A stretch of DNA of 64,000 nt from Deinococcus aerius (GCF_002897375.1 NZ_BFAG01000012.1:1-64000), one strand, 5' to 3'. Numbered from the stretch's first letter, positions 1 through 14,158 are shown. A program made the numbers and translations. Notes: generated by a model from the sequence alone, not told the origin.

Positions 1-87
1 GGTTGTTGGGTCAGGCACGTTGTCCGCCTGTTCAGATTTGCGAGTGAGGTTGCGAGCGGTCTGCGGAAGATCGGTCAGAATGCCGGG

Positions 88-1254
88 GTGTTTGAATTCG
101 ACATTCAATTCCGTGATGGACGGGCGCGAACGGCGACCTTCCAAACGCCTCGGGGTCAGATACTGACTCCACTGTTTATGCCCGTGGGAACTCAGGGAAG
201 CGTCAAGGGGATCAGTCCTCAGGAGCTGCTCGACATCGGCTCGCAGATGATTCTGGCGAATACCTACCACCTGATGCTGCGCCCGGGGGAGCAACTGGTG
301 GCGGCTCATGGTGGCCTACCTGGATTTACGGCCTACCCCGGCCCGTTCTTGACCGACTCCGGGGGCTTTCAAGTTATGAGCCTGGGCCATATGCGTAAGA
401 TCACCGAAGAGGGCGTGACATTCAAAAGCCATATCGACGGCGCGAATGTCTCTCTGACCCCAGAGCGGAGTATTCAGGTCCAGGAGGCGCTGGGCGCCGA
501 TGTGATCATGGCTTTCGACGAGTGCCCGCCCTATCCGGCTGAACGCGGCTACATCGAGAATAGCCTGGAACGAACCGCTCGCTGGTTGGAACGGTGCCAC
601 GCCGCCAAGACGCGGGAGGATCAGGCTCTCTTTGCCATTGTGCAGGGGGGCGTGCATCAGGACCTGCGGCGGAAAAGCCTCGACCTGACGCTGCTTTTCG
701 GAACGCCCGGCTTCGCCATCGGCGGCCTGGCCGTCGGCGAGCCGAAGGAGGAGATGTATCCGGCCGTCGCGTTCACGGCCTCGCAACTGCCCGAGGAAAA
801 GCCCAGGTACCTGATGGGTGTGGGCCATCCCGAGGACCTGATTGCGGGGATCGCCCTGGGAGTCGATATGTTCGACTGCGTCTATCCCACCCGGACGGGC
901 CGTTTCGGCTATGCGCTGACGGACGACGGCCGGCTGAACATGAATTCCAGCGCGCCGCGCACGCAGTTGGAGCCCATCGACCGGGAGTGTGACTGCTACG
1001 CCTGCCGACACTACACGCGGGCCTACCTGGCGCACCTGATCCGGGCGGAGGAGATGCTGGCCCCGCGTATGCTCTCGCTGCATAACCTCCGCTACCTGCA
1101 CCGCCTGGTCGAGCGTGCCCGCACGGCCATTGAGCAGGGGGCCTTCCAAACTTGGGCTCAGACCTGGGCTCAGCGGTACTTCCGGGGTGCAGTTCCTGGG
1201 TGGTTTGTTGAGGCTCTGGAAGTGGGCAGCCGGGTTCAATCCTCAGTTCTTTAG
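88..1254 (+). CDS. tgt: Queuine tRNA-ribosyltransferase (tRNA-guanine transglycosylase)
   Basis: This enzyme exchanges guanine 34 in GUN anticodons for the queuosine precursor preQ1. The 388-aa length is normal for bacterial Tgt. Visible signatures are DSGGFQVMSLG with the N-terminal catalytic Asp, the FDCVYPTRTGRFG block with the second Asp, and the C-terminal zinc site ECDCYACRHYTRAYL followed by a downstream His. The GTG start has no Shine-Dalgarno site; a CAGAAT box lies 6 nt upstream, so a leaderless start is possible. The following gene is separated by about 490 bp. A queuosine-precursor-type transporter and a QueF-like protein lie much further on, near 52.3-53.3 kb. Confidence 0.96.
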   Translation: MFEFDIQFRDGRARTATFQTPRGQILTPLFMPVGTQGSVKGISPQELLDIGSQMILANTYHLMLRPGEQLVAAHGGLPGFTAYPGPFLTDSGGFQVMSLGHMRKITEEGVTFKSHIDGANVSLTPERSIQVQEALGADVIMAFDECPPYPAERGYIENSLERTARWLERCHAAKTREDQALFAIVQGGVHQDLRRKSLDLTLLFGTPGFAIGGLAVGEPKEEMYPAVAFTASQLPEEKPRYLMGVGHPEDLIAGIALGVDMFDCVYPTRTGRFGYALTDDGRLNMNSSAPRTQLEPIDRECDCYACRHYTRAYLAHLIRAEEMLAPRMLSLHNLRYLHRLVERARTAIEQGAFQTWAQTWAQRYFRGAVPGWFVEALEVGSRVQSSVL

Positions 1255-4468
<3,214 letters not shown>

Positions 4469-4481
4469 CCCCTCTCTCCTT

Positions 4482-4508
4482 AAGGGGCCCTTCGGGGCCT
4501 CTTTTTTG
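4482..4508 (+). terminator. Rho-independent terminator after slpA
   Basis: AGGGGCCC, a TTCG tetraloop and GGGGCCTCT form an approximately 8-bp stem followed by a T run (CTTTTTTG). Confidence 0.85.
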
Positions 4509-4518
4509 TTGTCCCCGT

Positions 4519-4524
4519 TAGAAT
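4519..4524 (+). promoter_or_regulatory. -10 element for leaderless ppaC
   Basis: TAGAAT lies exactly 6 nt before the ATG at 4531 and no Shine-Dalgarno sequence intervenes, placing the transcription start at or next to the ATG. Confidence 0.6.
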
Positions 4525-4530
4525 TCCCCC

Positions 4531-5469
<939 letters not shown>

Positions 5470-5543
5470 GCGCGGCGGGGGAGACGGGGGGCTGGGCCAC
5501 GTTCCCGGCCCCCTGCCCTGTCCCGTGGCGGGGTCCGCGCCCC

Positions 5544-5549
5544 TATCCT
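5544..5549 (+). promoter_or_regulatory. -10 element for leaderless folC
   Basis: TATCCT followed by 6 nt and the ATG at 5556; no Shine-Dalgarno site is present. Confidence 0.55.
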
Positions 5550-5555
5550 GCCCCC

Positions 5556-6809
5556 ATGACGGCTCTGAACGATCTGGACTGGCTGTTCGCCCGCCAACGC
5601 TTCGGGGTGCATCCGGGCCTCTCGCGGGTGCGGGCGCTCCTGGCGCGCCTGGGGGACCCGCAAACGGCCTTCCGGGCGGTCCTCGTCGGGGGCACAAACG
5701 GCAAGGGCAGCACGGCGGCAACCCTGGCGGCCATGCTGGAGGCCGGGGGAGAGCGGACCGGTCTTTTCACCAGCCCGCACCTCACGCGCTTCTCCGAACG
5801 GTTCGTGGTGGGTGGGCGGGAACTCGGCGGGGAGGAGGTGCTGGCCGCGCTGCGCCGGGTGCGCCCGCATGCGGAGGCGGTGGAGGCCTCCTTCTTCGAG
5901 ATCGTGACGACCCTGGGCGGCCTGCTGTTCGCGGAGCAGGGGGTCGGGGCCGCCGTGCTGGAGGTCGGGCTGGGCGGGCGGCTGGACGCCACGAACGCCC
6001 TCGACCCGGTGCTGAGCGTGATCACGAATATTGGGCTGGATCACACCGAGCTCCTGGGCGGCACCCGGGAGGCCATCGCGGGGGAGAAGGCGGGCATCCT
6101 GCGGGCGGGGCGGCCCGCGGTGACGGGCGTGGCGGCGGACCTCCTCCCCATCCTGGAGACGCGGGGGGCCGACCTGTGGGCGCTTGGACGCGAGGTGCGG
6201 GTGGAGGCGGCGCCCCTGGGCTGGGACGGGTGGGACGTGCGGGTGCGGGTGCCCGGGGCGGACCTGACCCTCCGCACCCCGCTGCTGGGCGCGCACGGGG
6301 CGGGGAATGCGGCGCTGGCCGCCGCCGCCGCTCACCGTCTGGGCGTGGGGGAGGAGGCGATCCGGGCGGGGGCGGCGAGGGTGCGCTGGCCGGGCCGCCT
6401 GGAGGTCCTGCCCTGGCGGGGAGGCCGGGTGCTGCTGGACGGGGCGCACAACCCGGACGGTGCCCGTGCCCTCGCGGACGCGCTGCGGGGGCTGGGGGTG
6501 ACCCGGCTCCCGGTCGTGTTCGGCGCGGCGGCGGACAAGGACGCGGCGGGCGTGGCGGGGGCGCTGCGGGCGGTGGCGTCGGAGGTCATCCTCACCCGCG
6601 CGGCGCTCAGCCCGCGGGCCGCCGATCCCGCCTCGCTCGCCCCACACTTCGGGGGCCTGCCGGTGCGGATGGCCGGGAGCCCCGCCGCCGCGCTCGACCT
6701 GCTGCCCGCGGGCGGCCTGTCCGTCGTGTGCGGCAGCCTGTACCTGATCGGCGAGGTCCGCCCGCTGCTGCGGGGCGAGGCCGCGGAGGGCCGGGAGCGC
6801 TGGCAGTGA
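5556..6809 (+). CDS. folC: Bifunctional dihydrofolate synthase / folylpolyglutamate synthase
   Basis: ATP-dependent ligase that attaches glutamate to dihydropteroate and extends folate polyglutamates. The 417-aa length is normal. The P-loop appears as GGTNGKGSTAATLAAML, followed by the FTSPHLTRFSERF loop, LEVGLGGRLDATNAL, NIGLDHTELLG, and the C-terminal domain marker RVLLDGAHNPDGARALAD. It uses a leaderless start and stands alone between ppaC and the M32 peptidase, each with its own predicted -10 box. Confidence 0.95.
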   Translation: MTALNDLDWLFARQRFGVHPGLSRVRALLARLGDPQTAFRAVLVGGTNGKGSTAATLAAMLEAGGERTGLFTSPHLTRFSERFVVGGRELGGEEVLAALRRVRPHAEAVEASFFEIVTTLGGLLFAEQGVGAAVLEVGLGGRLDATNALDPVLSVITNIGLDHTELLGGTREAIAGEKAGILRAGRPAVTGVAADLLPILETRGADLWALGREVRVEAAPLGWDGWDVRVRVPGADLTLRTPLLGAHGAGNAALAAAAAHRLGVGEEAIRAGAARVRWPGRLEVLPWRGGRVLLDGAHNPDGARALADALRGLGVTRLPVVFGAAADKDAAGVAGALRAVASEVILTRAALSPRAADPASLAPHFGGLPVRMAGSPAAALDLLPAGGLSVVCGSLYLIGEVRPLLRGEAAEGRERWQ

Positions 6810-6852
6810 GCCCCGATCTCCGCCGAATGACGTATCCGGGGGCGCCGTACTC

Positions 6853-6858
6853 TAGGCT
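6853..6858 (+). promoter_or_regulatory. -10 element for leaderless carboxypeptidase gene
   Basis: TAGGCT followed by 6 nt and the ATG at 6865; no Shine-Dalgarno site is present. Confidence 0.55.
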
Positions 6859-6864
6859 GCGGGC

Positions 6865-8358
6865 ATGAGCATGGAAGAACTGAGACGCCGCCTCGCGCAG
6901 GTGAGCGACCTGGGGGCCGCCGCCGGGCTGCTGTCCTGGGACCAGGAGACCCACATGCCGGAGGAGGGCGCCCGGGTGCGGGGCCTCCAGATGGCGACGC
7001 TGGAGGGGCTGGCGCACGAGCTGTTCACGGACGCGCGCACCGCCGAGCTGCTGGAGCGGGCGGGCGATCCCTCGGACGAGACCGAGGCCGCGATCCTGCG
7101 CGTGACGCGGCGCGACCACGCCAAGGCCACCCGGCTCCCGACCGAGTTCGTGGAGGAGGCCGCCCGCGCGCGGAACGAGGCGCACCACGCTTGGTTGGAC
7201 GCGCGGCAGAACGACCATTTCGCCACCTTCGCGCCCCACCTGGAGAAGATGCTGGACCTGGCGCGGCGGCAGGCCGACCTGCTGGGCTACGAGGAGCATC
7301 CCTACGACGCGCTCCTCGACGAGTACGAGCCGGGCATGCGCGCCTCGCAGGTGGAGCCCGTGTTCGCCGACCTGCGGGGCCGCACGCTGCCGCTGCTGCG
7401 CCGCATCGTGGCGGCGGGGAACGCGGCGGATTACGGCGTGCTGACCCGGCCCTTCGCCCCCGAGGCGCAGAAGGCCTTCGCGTGGCGGGTGGCGGGCGAG
7501 GCCTTCGGGCTGAAGCCGGAGTTCGCCCGACAGGACGAGAGCGCGCACCCCTTCCAGACCAACTTCAGCCGGGACGACCTGCGGATCACCACCCGGGTGG
7601 AGGCCTACTGGCCCGCCTGCCTCTTCGGCACCTGGCACGAGACGGGGCACGCGATGTACGAGCGCGGCGTCTCGGAACGCTGGGAGCGCACGCCAGTTTC
7701 AGCGGGAGCCAGCCTGGGTGTCCACGAGAGCCAGTCGCGGATGTTCGAGAACCTGCTCGCCCGCTCGCTGCCCTTCTGGGAGCGGTACTTCCCGCTCCTC
7801 GCCGAGGCCGCGCCGGAGGTCACCGCGGGCCTGGACCCGCAGACCCTCTACCGCGCCGTGAACCGGGTGAACCCCAGCCTGATCCGGGTGGAAGCCGACG
7901 AGGTGACCTACAACTTCCACGTCATGCTGCGCTTCGAGCTGGAACTCGCCCTGCTGGAGGGGCGGTTGGGGGTGAACGAACTGCCGGAGGCGTGGAACGC
8001 GAAGATGGGGGAGTACCTCGGCCTGACCCCACCCGACGACGCGCGGGGCGTGCTCCAGGACATCCACTGGTCGGCGGGCCTGATCGGGTACTTCCCGACC
8101 TACACGTTGGGGAACCTGCTCAGCGTGCAACTGCTGGAGGCGGCGAAGAAGGATCCCGCCATCGCCGCCGGGGTCGAACGTGCCGAGTACGGCCCGCTAC
8201 TCGCCTGGCTGGTCGAGAACGTCCACCAGCATGGCCGCAGCCTGCCCCCCGCCGAGCTCATTGAGCGGGCGACCGGGCGGCCCCTCACCGCCGACCCCTA
8301 TGTGGCGTACCTGCACGAGAAGTACGAGGGTATCTACGGGCTGAAGGCGGGGGTGTAG
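6865..8358 (+). CDS. Carboxypeptidase Taq (M32 family metallopeptidase)
   Basis: A 497-aa zinc carboxypeptidase of the Thermus Taq type, expected in the cytoplasm (no signal peptide). The catalytic HEXXH motif is HETGH at residues 258-262, followed by the M32 signature blocks GASLGVHESQSRMFENL, RVEADEVTYNFHVMLRFE and DIHWSAGLIGYFPTYTLGN. Length and motif order match the family. The gene ends in a convergent terminator shared with the small minus-strand gene that follows. Confidence 0.95.
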   Translation: MSMEELRRRLAQVSDLGAAAGLLSWDQETHMPEEGARVRGLQMATLEGLAHELFTDARTAELLERAGDPSDETEAAILRVTRRDHAKATRLPTEFVEEAARARNEAHHAWLDARQNDHFATFAPHLEKMLDLARRQADLLGYEEHPYDALLDEYEPGMRASQVEPVFADLRGRTLPLLRRIVAAGNAADYGVLTRPFAPEAQKAFAWRVAGEAFGLKPEFARQDESAHPFQTNFSRDDLRITTRVEAYWPACLFGTWHETGHAMYERGVSERWERTPVSAGASLGVHESQSRMFENLLARSLPFWERYFPLLAEAAPEVTAGLDPQTLYRAVNRVNPSLIRVEADEVTYNFHVMLRFELELALLEGRLGVNELPEAWNAKMGEYLGLTPPDDARGVLQDIHWSAGLIGYFPTYTLGNLLSVQLLEAAKKDPAIAAGVERAEYGPLLAWLVENVHQHGRSLPPAELIERATGRPLTADPYVAYLHEKYEGIYGLKAGV

Positions 8359-8364
8359 GAACAA

Positions 8365-8408
8365 GGAGCGAGGGCGGAGAGCCGAATATGGCCTCCGCCC
8401 TCGCTTCC
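8365..8408. terminator. Bidirectional terminator
   Basis: Arms GCGAGGGCGGAG and CTCCGCCCTCGC around an AT-richer loop, flanked by AAGG and CCTT, between convergent genes ending at 8358 (+) and 8422 (-). Confidence 0.75.
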
Positions 8409-8421
8409 TCTTGGCTTTGGC

Positions 8422-8673
8422 TTACACCGCCTGCCTGCGCTCCGCCTGGGTCACGAGGTAGGCGCGGGCCGCTCCCAGCCAGGTCTGGGCCAGGGCGCTG
8501 TGGGGATGCTGGCGGTCGCGCAGCGCGTGGAGGCCGGTGCTGAGGTGGCGCTCGATGCGCCGAACGGCCCCCAGACCGCCCTCGTTCTCGGCCTCGATCA
8601 GGGTGTTGAGGACCGTGGTGGGGTGAACGTAGCCGATGCGGATGCTTTCGGCGATGGTATCCAGTGCACGCAT
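8422..8673 (-). CDS. Small conserved-type hypothetical protein
   Basis: I do not recognise a family. The 83-aa product starts MRALDTIAESIRIGYVHPTT and is predicted to be helical, with a Leu/Ala-rich middle and several His residues (RDRQHPHSALAQTWLG). The ATG at 8673 is supported by GGAGGG seven bases upstream; the longer reading frame to 8751 lacks a ribosome binding site. It is transcribed divergently from ddrO across about 285 bp. No cysteine cluster or membrane segment is visible. Confidence 0.7.
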   Translation of the reverse strand: MRALDTIAESIRIGYVHPTTVLNTLIEAENEGGLGAVRRIERHLSTGLHALRDRQHPHSALAQTWLGAARAYLVTQAERRQAV

Positions 8674-8795
8674 AAACGGCCCTCCTGCGGGGCGATAGGG
8701 ATGAAACGCTGCAAAAAGGCGTGGCGAGGGCGGGCTCTGCTTTGATGGCAATAGTAGCAGAGTCCATTATGGGGAGCAAGAAGAGCGAAGCTTTA

Positions 8796-8812
8796 TTCTG
8801 TATTGACCGTAC
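8796..8812. promoter_or_regulatory. Candidate radiation/desiccation response motif (RDRM-like operator) of ddrO
   Basis: TTCTGTATTGACCGTAC. Its reverse complement fits the RDRM palindrome, as I remember it, at about 10 of 14 defined positions. It overlaps the -35 box of the predicted ddrO promoter, which suits autorepression by DdrO. The score is by eye, not by a matrix search. Confidence 0.55.
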
Positions 8813-8831
8813 CGAGGGGGGGTGTTACACT
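8803..8831 (+). promoter_or_regulatory. Predicted ddrO promoter
   Basis: -35 TTGACC (8803-8808) and -10 TACACT (8826-8831) with a 17-bp spacer. The predicted leader is about 120 nt. The -35 lies inside the RDRM-like operator. Confidence 0.65.
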
Positions 8832-8958
8832 CCGATCAAGGGTGGCGAATTCTGTCTCCAGGCAAACCCCGGAGGGAGAAGCCCAGCCCCAGGCGGCACG
8901 CACGCCCCGCGCCCAAAGCGGGACCGTGTGAGGCGACGCCGCAGCCGAGGAGGTGAAT

Positions 8959-9348
<390 letters not shown>

Positions 9349-9362
9349 GCGCTTCCCAATGA

Positions 9363-9402
9363 CCACGGGCCGGAGAGTTGATCCTCCGGCCCGTGGCCTT
9401 TT
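9363..9402 (+). terminator. Rho-independent terminator of ddrO
   Basis: Perfect 13-bp arms CCACGGGCCGGAG and CTCCGGCCCGTGG with an 8-nt loop, followed by CCTTTT. Confidence 0.85.
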
Positions 9403-9551
9403 GGGTGACTTATATCAACTTGTTCTGTGAAGGCGCCGGATGTTCTCCAGTCGCTAGCGGCCCGGGGTCACCCCCCCGACTTCCCCGCGCTCCGCAAGAA
9501 AGGCGGACTTGCTCATCGTCGACAGACTTTGCTCCTCACCGTGAGAGGGTA

Positions 9552-11066
9552 TTACCTGGCCGTTCCCCGACCCTCCCACTCGGGGCGGGTCAGGAGCAGG
9601 GTGCCGGCTCCCCAGGCGCCGCCCACGAGCGCGAACGTGAGGGCCAGGGGCGGCAGCGCGAGGCTGGCCGCGACGGCCCCCAGGCCGAGCAGCGCGCCCA
9701 GCACGTCCGGAAAGGGCAGGCGCAGGCGGAAGGCGAGGGCGCGGCCCGCGTCGTAGGCGCTCACGCTCAGGCCGGTCGCCACCAGCAGCAGGGCGAAGGC
9801 GGTGGCGAGGAGGGCGGGCACCAGCAGCCCGGTGAGCGCCAGCCCCAGGGCCGGGCCGATCAGGACCGCCAGGGCCAGCACGCCCAGGGCCAGCGTCCGC
9901 ACCGGCGCGTGGCGCTGCCGCCGCGCCAGGAGCGGCGCCGCGCCCGTCACGAACAGCAGCAGCAGCATCCCGCCCGTGAGGACCAGGAACACCGGGCTCC
10001 AGGCCGCTCCCCCCAGCCATCCCAGCAGGGGCCGGAAGGCAGTGGCGGTGGCGACGCTCAGGCCCGGGGGGGGCGCGGTCTGGAGGGCGGTCGCGTCCCC
10101 GGGCGCGCGGCCCAGCAGGGCGTTGACCCGGCCCTCCACGCTGGCGCCCGCCTCGCGCCGCACGTCCCCGAACAGCGTGATGACCTCGCCCCCCACCCGC
10201 GCGTCGGAGGCGAGGACGACGTTGCCCCCGACAGCGATCACGTTGCCGGGCACAGTGCCGTGGACGGTCACGTCATGGCCCACCGTCACGCCGCTGCGCC
10301 CGAACGCCTGGTAGAGGGGCGGCAGGGTCAGTACGGCGGCCAGGACGAAGGCCCCCGCCCCGAAGCGCTGCACGGCGGGGGTGGGGCGCCACAGCACCAG
10401 GGCGCTCACGGCGAGCAGCAGCAGCAGCCCGACCCCCGCGAGCGGCGACACCTGCGCGATCAGCGTTTGCAGCACCGTCGCGCCCGCCGTCAGGTTGGGC
10501 CACGCGCTCGTGACGCCCAGCAGCGTCAGGCCGACAAGCAGCCCCGAGACGAGCAGCAGGGGCGCCGGGTTGTGCGCCGGGGGAGCCGGGACAGGCCGCG
10601 GTTCGCTCCCCGTCCCTTCCCGCGCGATGCGGGCGGCGACCGGCGGGGCGAGCGAGGTCGGCAGGGGGGGAGTGGCGTGCCTCAGCCCCGCCGAGGCCCG
10701 CACCTCCCCGGCCACGTTCGCCGCCACGCTGCGCGGCAGGACGGGCGCGGACGCCAGAGCCAGGCGGCGGTCCAGCCCCACCTCCGCGGCGACCTGCCCC
10801 GCGACCGAGGCGGGGGGCGAGGGCGTCCTCCCCAGGGCGGATTGCCACACGACCTCCGAGGCGACCTCGGCGGCGAGGCTGCGGGGCAAGGCGGGCGGGG
10901 AGAGTGCTGTCAGGGAGGTGGTGGCGCGGGTGAGCCGCCGCCGCAGCTCCGCGAACTCGGGATCGTGGGCGAGTGCCGCCAGCCGCGCCCGCTCGGCAGG
11001 GGTGAGGTCCCCGTCTGCCTCGCGGTGCAGCAGGTCCAGCCCGGCCTCACGCTCCGTCACGCCCAT
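9552..11066 (-). CDS. Multi-pass membrane protein with N-terminal Ala/Pro repeats and a bactofilin-like segment
   Basis: A 504-aa protein of unknown role. Residues 10-50 (LHREADGDLTPAERARLAAL) resemble the helical start of anti-sigma-factor proteins but carry no Cys/His zinc site. Residues 58-146 contain four imperfect repeats of the form PxLPxS(L/V)AxxVAxEV. Hydrophobic segments lie near 169-186, 208-226 and 237-252. Residues 258-320 form short beta repeats (TVGHDVTVHGTVPGNVIAVG) like a polymer-forming bactofilin domain, and four or more further membrane segments follow. It is the last gene of a minus-strand group and is 46 bp from moaC. A membrane-stress sensor or scaffold is possible but unproven. 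Confidence 0.75.
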   Translation of the reverse strand: MGVTEREAGLDLLHREADGDLTPAERARLAALAHDPEFAELRRRLTRATTSLTALSPPALPRSLAAEVASEVVWQSALGRTPSPPASVAGQVAAEVGLDRRLALASAPVLPRSVAANVAGEVRASAGLRHATPPLPTSLAPPVAARIAREGTGSEPRPVPAPPAHNPAPLLLVSGLLVGLTLLGVTSAWPNLTAGATVLQTLIAQVSPLAGVGLLLLLAVSALVLWRPTPAVQRFGAGAFVLAAVLTLPPLYQAFGRSGVTVGHDVTVHGTVPGNVIAVGGNVVLASDARVGGEVITLFGDVRREAGASVEGRVNALLGRAPGDATALQTAPPPGLSVATATAFRPLLGWLGGAAWSPVFLVLTGGMLLLLFVTGAAPLLARRQRHAPVRTLALGVLALAVLIGPALGLALTGLLVPALLATAFALLLVATGLSVSAYDAGRALAFRLRLPFPDVLGALLGLGAVAASLALPPLALTFALVGGAWGAGTLLLTRPEWEGRGTAR

Positions 11067-11112
11067 ACGCTCTTTCTACGCTAGGCGGGTAGGGAAGGTT
11101 CCCGCCCGGAGG

Positions 11113-11604
11113 CTAGACCTTCGCCCGGTACTCCCCGCTCTTCCCGCCCGTCTTGGCGAGCAGCCGCACCCCGGTGATCTCGATGGCCTTGCTCGCGGCC
11201 TTGAGCATGTCGTACACGTTCAGGGCGGCGATCGTCACGGCAGTCAGGGCCTCCATCTCCACGCCGGTCGGGGCGGTCGTCCGCACGGTGGCCTCGATCC
11301 GCACCCCCGCCTCCTCCAGGCTGACGCGCACGTCGGCGCCCGTCACGGGAACCGGGTGGCACAGCAGCACGAGGTCCGCCGTGCGCTTGCTTCCGGCGAG
11401 GCCCGCCAGCCTCGCGACCGTCAGGGGGTCCCCCTTGGGATTCGTGCCCGCCTCCAGCGCCGCCCGCGCCTCCGGGGGAAGCCGCACCCAGCCCTCGGCG
11501 GTCGCTGTCCGGGTGGTCGGGACCTTGTCCGTCACGTCCACCATCCGGGGCAGGCCGTCCTGAAAATGGGTCAGTTCGGGGACGTTCTCCGGCGGCACCC
11601 TCAC
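11113..11604 (-). CDS. moaC: Cyclic pyranopterin monophosphate synthase MoaC
   Basis: Catalyses the second step of molybdenum cofactor synthesis, forming cyclic pyranopterin monophosphate from the MoaA product. The 163 aa include [37 protein letters not shown] (LCHP motif) and the [23 protein letters not shown] block typical of MoaC. The GTG start overlaps the stop codon of the upstream yceD gene (GTGA) and is preceded by GGAGGA, so translation is probably coupled. No other moa gene is in the window. Confidence 0.95.
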   Translation of the reverse strand: MRVPPENVPELTHFQDGLPRMVDVTDKVPTTRTATAEGWVRLPPEARAALEAGTNPKGDPLTVARLAGLAGSKRTADLVLLCHPVPVTGADVRVSLEEAGVRIEATVRTTAPTGVEMEALTAVTIAALNVYDMLKAASKAIEITGVRLLAKTGGKSGEYRAKV

Positions 11605-12203
11605 TCCTCCGGGAGCTTCAGGTCACGCAGCCCGGCGAAGGGATTTTGCCGGGAGTGGGCCGAGCCCTCGGGGACACCCAGCAGGTCGTCGATCTCCTCA
11701 ACGGGCACCTGCGCCATATGTTCGCAGGGTCCCTCGTTCAGGTCGTGGCCGCACACCTGGCACAGCCCCTTGCAGTCGGGGGCGTGCAGCACGGTCAGGG
11801 GCGCGGCGAGCAGGGCCGTTTCCGCCAGGTACGCGCTGAGGTCGAGGTCCGGGTCGCCGAAGACGAGGACCTCCTCGCCGGACTCCGCCTCGTCCAGGTA
11901 GGGGGCGCCCACGGACGGGTCGTAGCGCAGCAGGGTGCCGAGCCGCAGGTCCAGGGGCACCTCCACGTCGCGCAGGCAGCGGGCACACTCCAGGATCAGG
12001 GCGGGCTGGAAGCGGCCCTGGAGGTACATCTCGCTGCCGCCCAGGGAGTTGACATCGACGCGGAAGGGGGCGGGGCGCGCGAAGCGCAGCGTCTGCTCGG
12101 CGCCCCCCTGCGGGTAGGTGAGGTGGTCGAGGTTGCCCTCCGCATGGGCGTCCGAGGACGTGCGGAGCAGCGAACCCAGGTGAATGCGGGGCGTCTCGCT
12201 CAT
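11601..12203 (-). CDS. YceD family protein (DUF177)
   Basis: The 200-aa product matches the YceD/DUF177 family, linked in bacteria to 23S rRNA accumulation and often found before rpmF. A CARCL motif lies mid-protein and a C-terminal cluster [19 protein letters not shown] carries four Cys and probably binds zinc. The ATG at 12203 follows a TATCAT box by 6 nt, so the start appears leaderless; an upstream in-frame ATG is not supported. The stop overlaps the moaC start. The usual rpmF partner is absent here. Confidence 0.85.
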   Translation of the reverse strand: MSETPRIHLGSLLRTSSDAHAEGNLDHLTYPQGGAEQTLRFARPAPFRVDVNSLGGSEMYLQGRFQPALILECARCLRDVEVPLDLRLGTLLRYDPSVGAPYLDEAESGEEVLVFGDPDLDLSAYLAETALLAAPLTVLHAPDCKGLCQVCGHDLNEGPCEHMAQVPVEEIDDLLGVPEGSAHSRQNPFAGLRDLKLPEE

Positions 12204-12209
12204 CCCGTC

Positions 12210-12215
12210 ATGATA
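12210..12215 (-). promoter_or_regulatory. -10 element for leaderless yceD
   Basis: On the minus strand TATCAT precedes the ATG at 12203 by 6 nt. Confidence 0.55.
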
Positions 12216-12223
12216 GGCCCCCC

Positions 12224-12236
12224 GTGTCCAGGACAC
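12224..12236. promoter_or_regulatory. 13-bp perfect palindrome in the yceD promoter
   Basis: GTGTCC-A-GGACAC, overlapping the expected -35 position of the yceD-moaC promoter. It could be an operator; the binding protein is unknown. Confidence 0.4.
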
Positions 12237-12262
12237 CGGGTATGAGGCACGGTCGGGAGGGG

Positions 12263-12775
12263 TCAGGCCGGATGCGCCCGCAGCCAGGCGAGGACTTCCG
12301 CCGCGTTCCGGTCGGGGGGAAAGACCGGGTAGAACACGTGCTCGATGACGCCGTCCCGCAGGATCAGCGTGACTCGCCGCAGGAGCGTCTGGCCGTCCGC
12401 TTCAAAGGTCGGCAAGCCCAGCGCCCGAGCGAGCGCCAGCCCCTCATCCGGCAGCAGCGGAAAGGGGAGATGCAGGCGCCGCGCCGCTTCCTGCTGATAG
12501 GCCGTGTCCTGGGTGCTCGGCCCGAACACCCGCGCGCCCGCCGCCCCCAGTTCGGCGTGATGATCCCGGAAGGCGCGGGATTGCGGCGTGCAGCCCCGTG
12601 CGCCCGGTGAGCGGGTAGACGTAGAGCACCGTCCGTTCGGGAAGGGCGGAGACCTCAACCACGCTCCCATCCGTCGCGGGCAGCGGCACCGGGGGAAGCC
12701 TCAGCCCCAGCAGGTGGTCACACGCCCTGTCGTCCACCGGAGCAGGCAGCTCTGCCGGGAGGGCCGAGAGGTCCG

Positions 12776-12779
<4 letters not shown>
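12263..12779 (-). pseudogene. Peroxiredoxin (BCP/AhpC-TSA type), frameshifted
   Basis: A GTG at 12779, overlapping the rmlA stop (GTGA), opens a frame reading DLSALPAELPAPVDDRACDH through RTVLYVYPLTGRTG and then leaves the family. From about 12615 another frame continues it with ARGCTPQSRAFRDHHAEL to the normal C terminus LAWLRAHPA. About 15 residues usually found between TGRPG and GARGCTPQ seem missing, so a small deletion with frameshift is likely. The peroxidatic Cys in GCTPQ remains, but the second Cys usual in CTPQxCxFRD is Arg. A sequencing error cannot be excluded, though it would not explain the missing residues. Confidence 0.75.
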
Positions 12780-13834
<1,055 letters not shown>

Positions 13835-13841
13835 CCGCCGC

Positions 13842-13847
13842 ATTCTA
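13842..13847 (-). promoter_or_regulatory. -10 element for leaderless rmlA
   Basis: On the minus strand TAGAAT is followed by 7 nt and the ATG at 13834. Confidence 0.55.
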
Positions 13848-14062
13848 GGAACTCCCGCCCCTCATAAAGCTGACGCCCTCTTCATCGAGTGCCCGGTCAG
13901 GATGAGCCCAGGCAAAACATGGCGACAGAACGTATTCTCTGCGCTTTACTGCGGGCTGTTTGCTGGCCCTCTCCCCGGCCCGGGTGCCCGCCCGGCGGGT
14001 GCGGCGAGAGGGTAGACTGAACGGCGCAGGGAAAGTTTTTCCCGCCCACCATTGGAGTTCCC

Positions 14063-14158
14063 ATGAGTCAACAACTGGCAAGGCAGGAGAGGGGCTGGCA
14101 GCCGCACGGGGCTCGGCGACGCCTGAACGAATGGAGTCGGCCGGGGGCCTGGGCATGA
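14063..14158 (+). CDS. 31-aa ORF overlapping the manC start (candidate leader peptide)
   Basis: Starts [20 protein letters not shown] and is basic and Trp/Arg-rich. TTGGAG lies 5 nt before its ATG, and its TGA overlaps the manC ATG (ATGA), so ribosomes could pass directly into manC. I recognise no family. It could be a coupling leader at the head of the exopolysaccharide operon or a chance ORF. Confidence 0.4.
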   Translation: MSQQLARQERGWQPHGARRRLNEWSRPGAWA

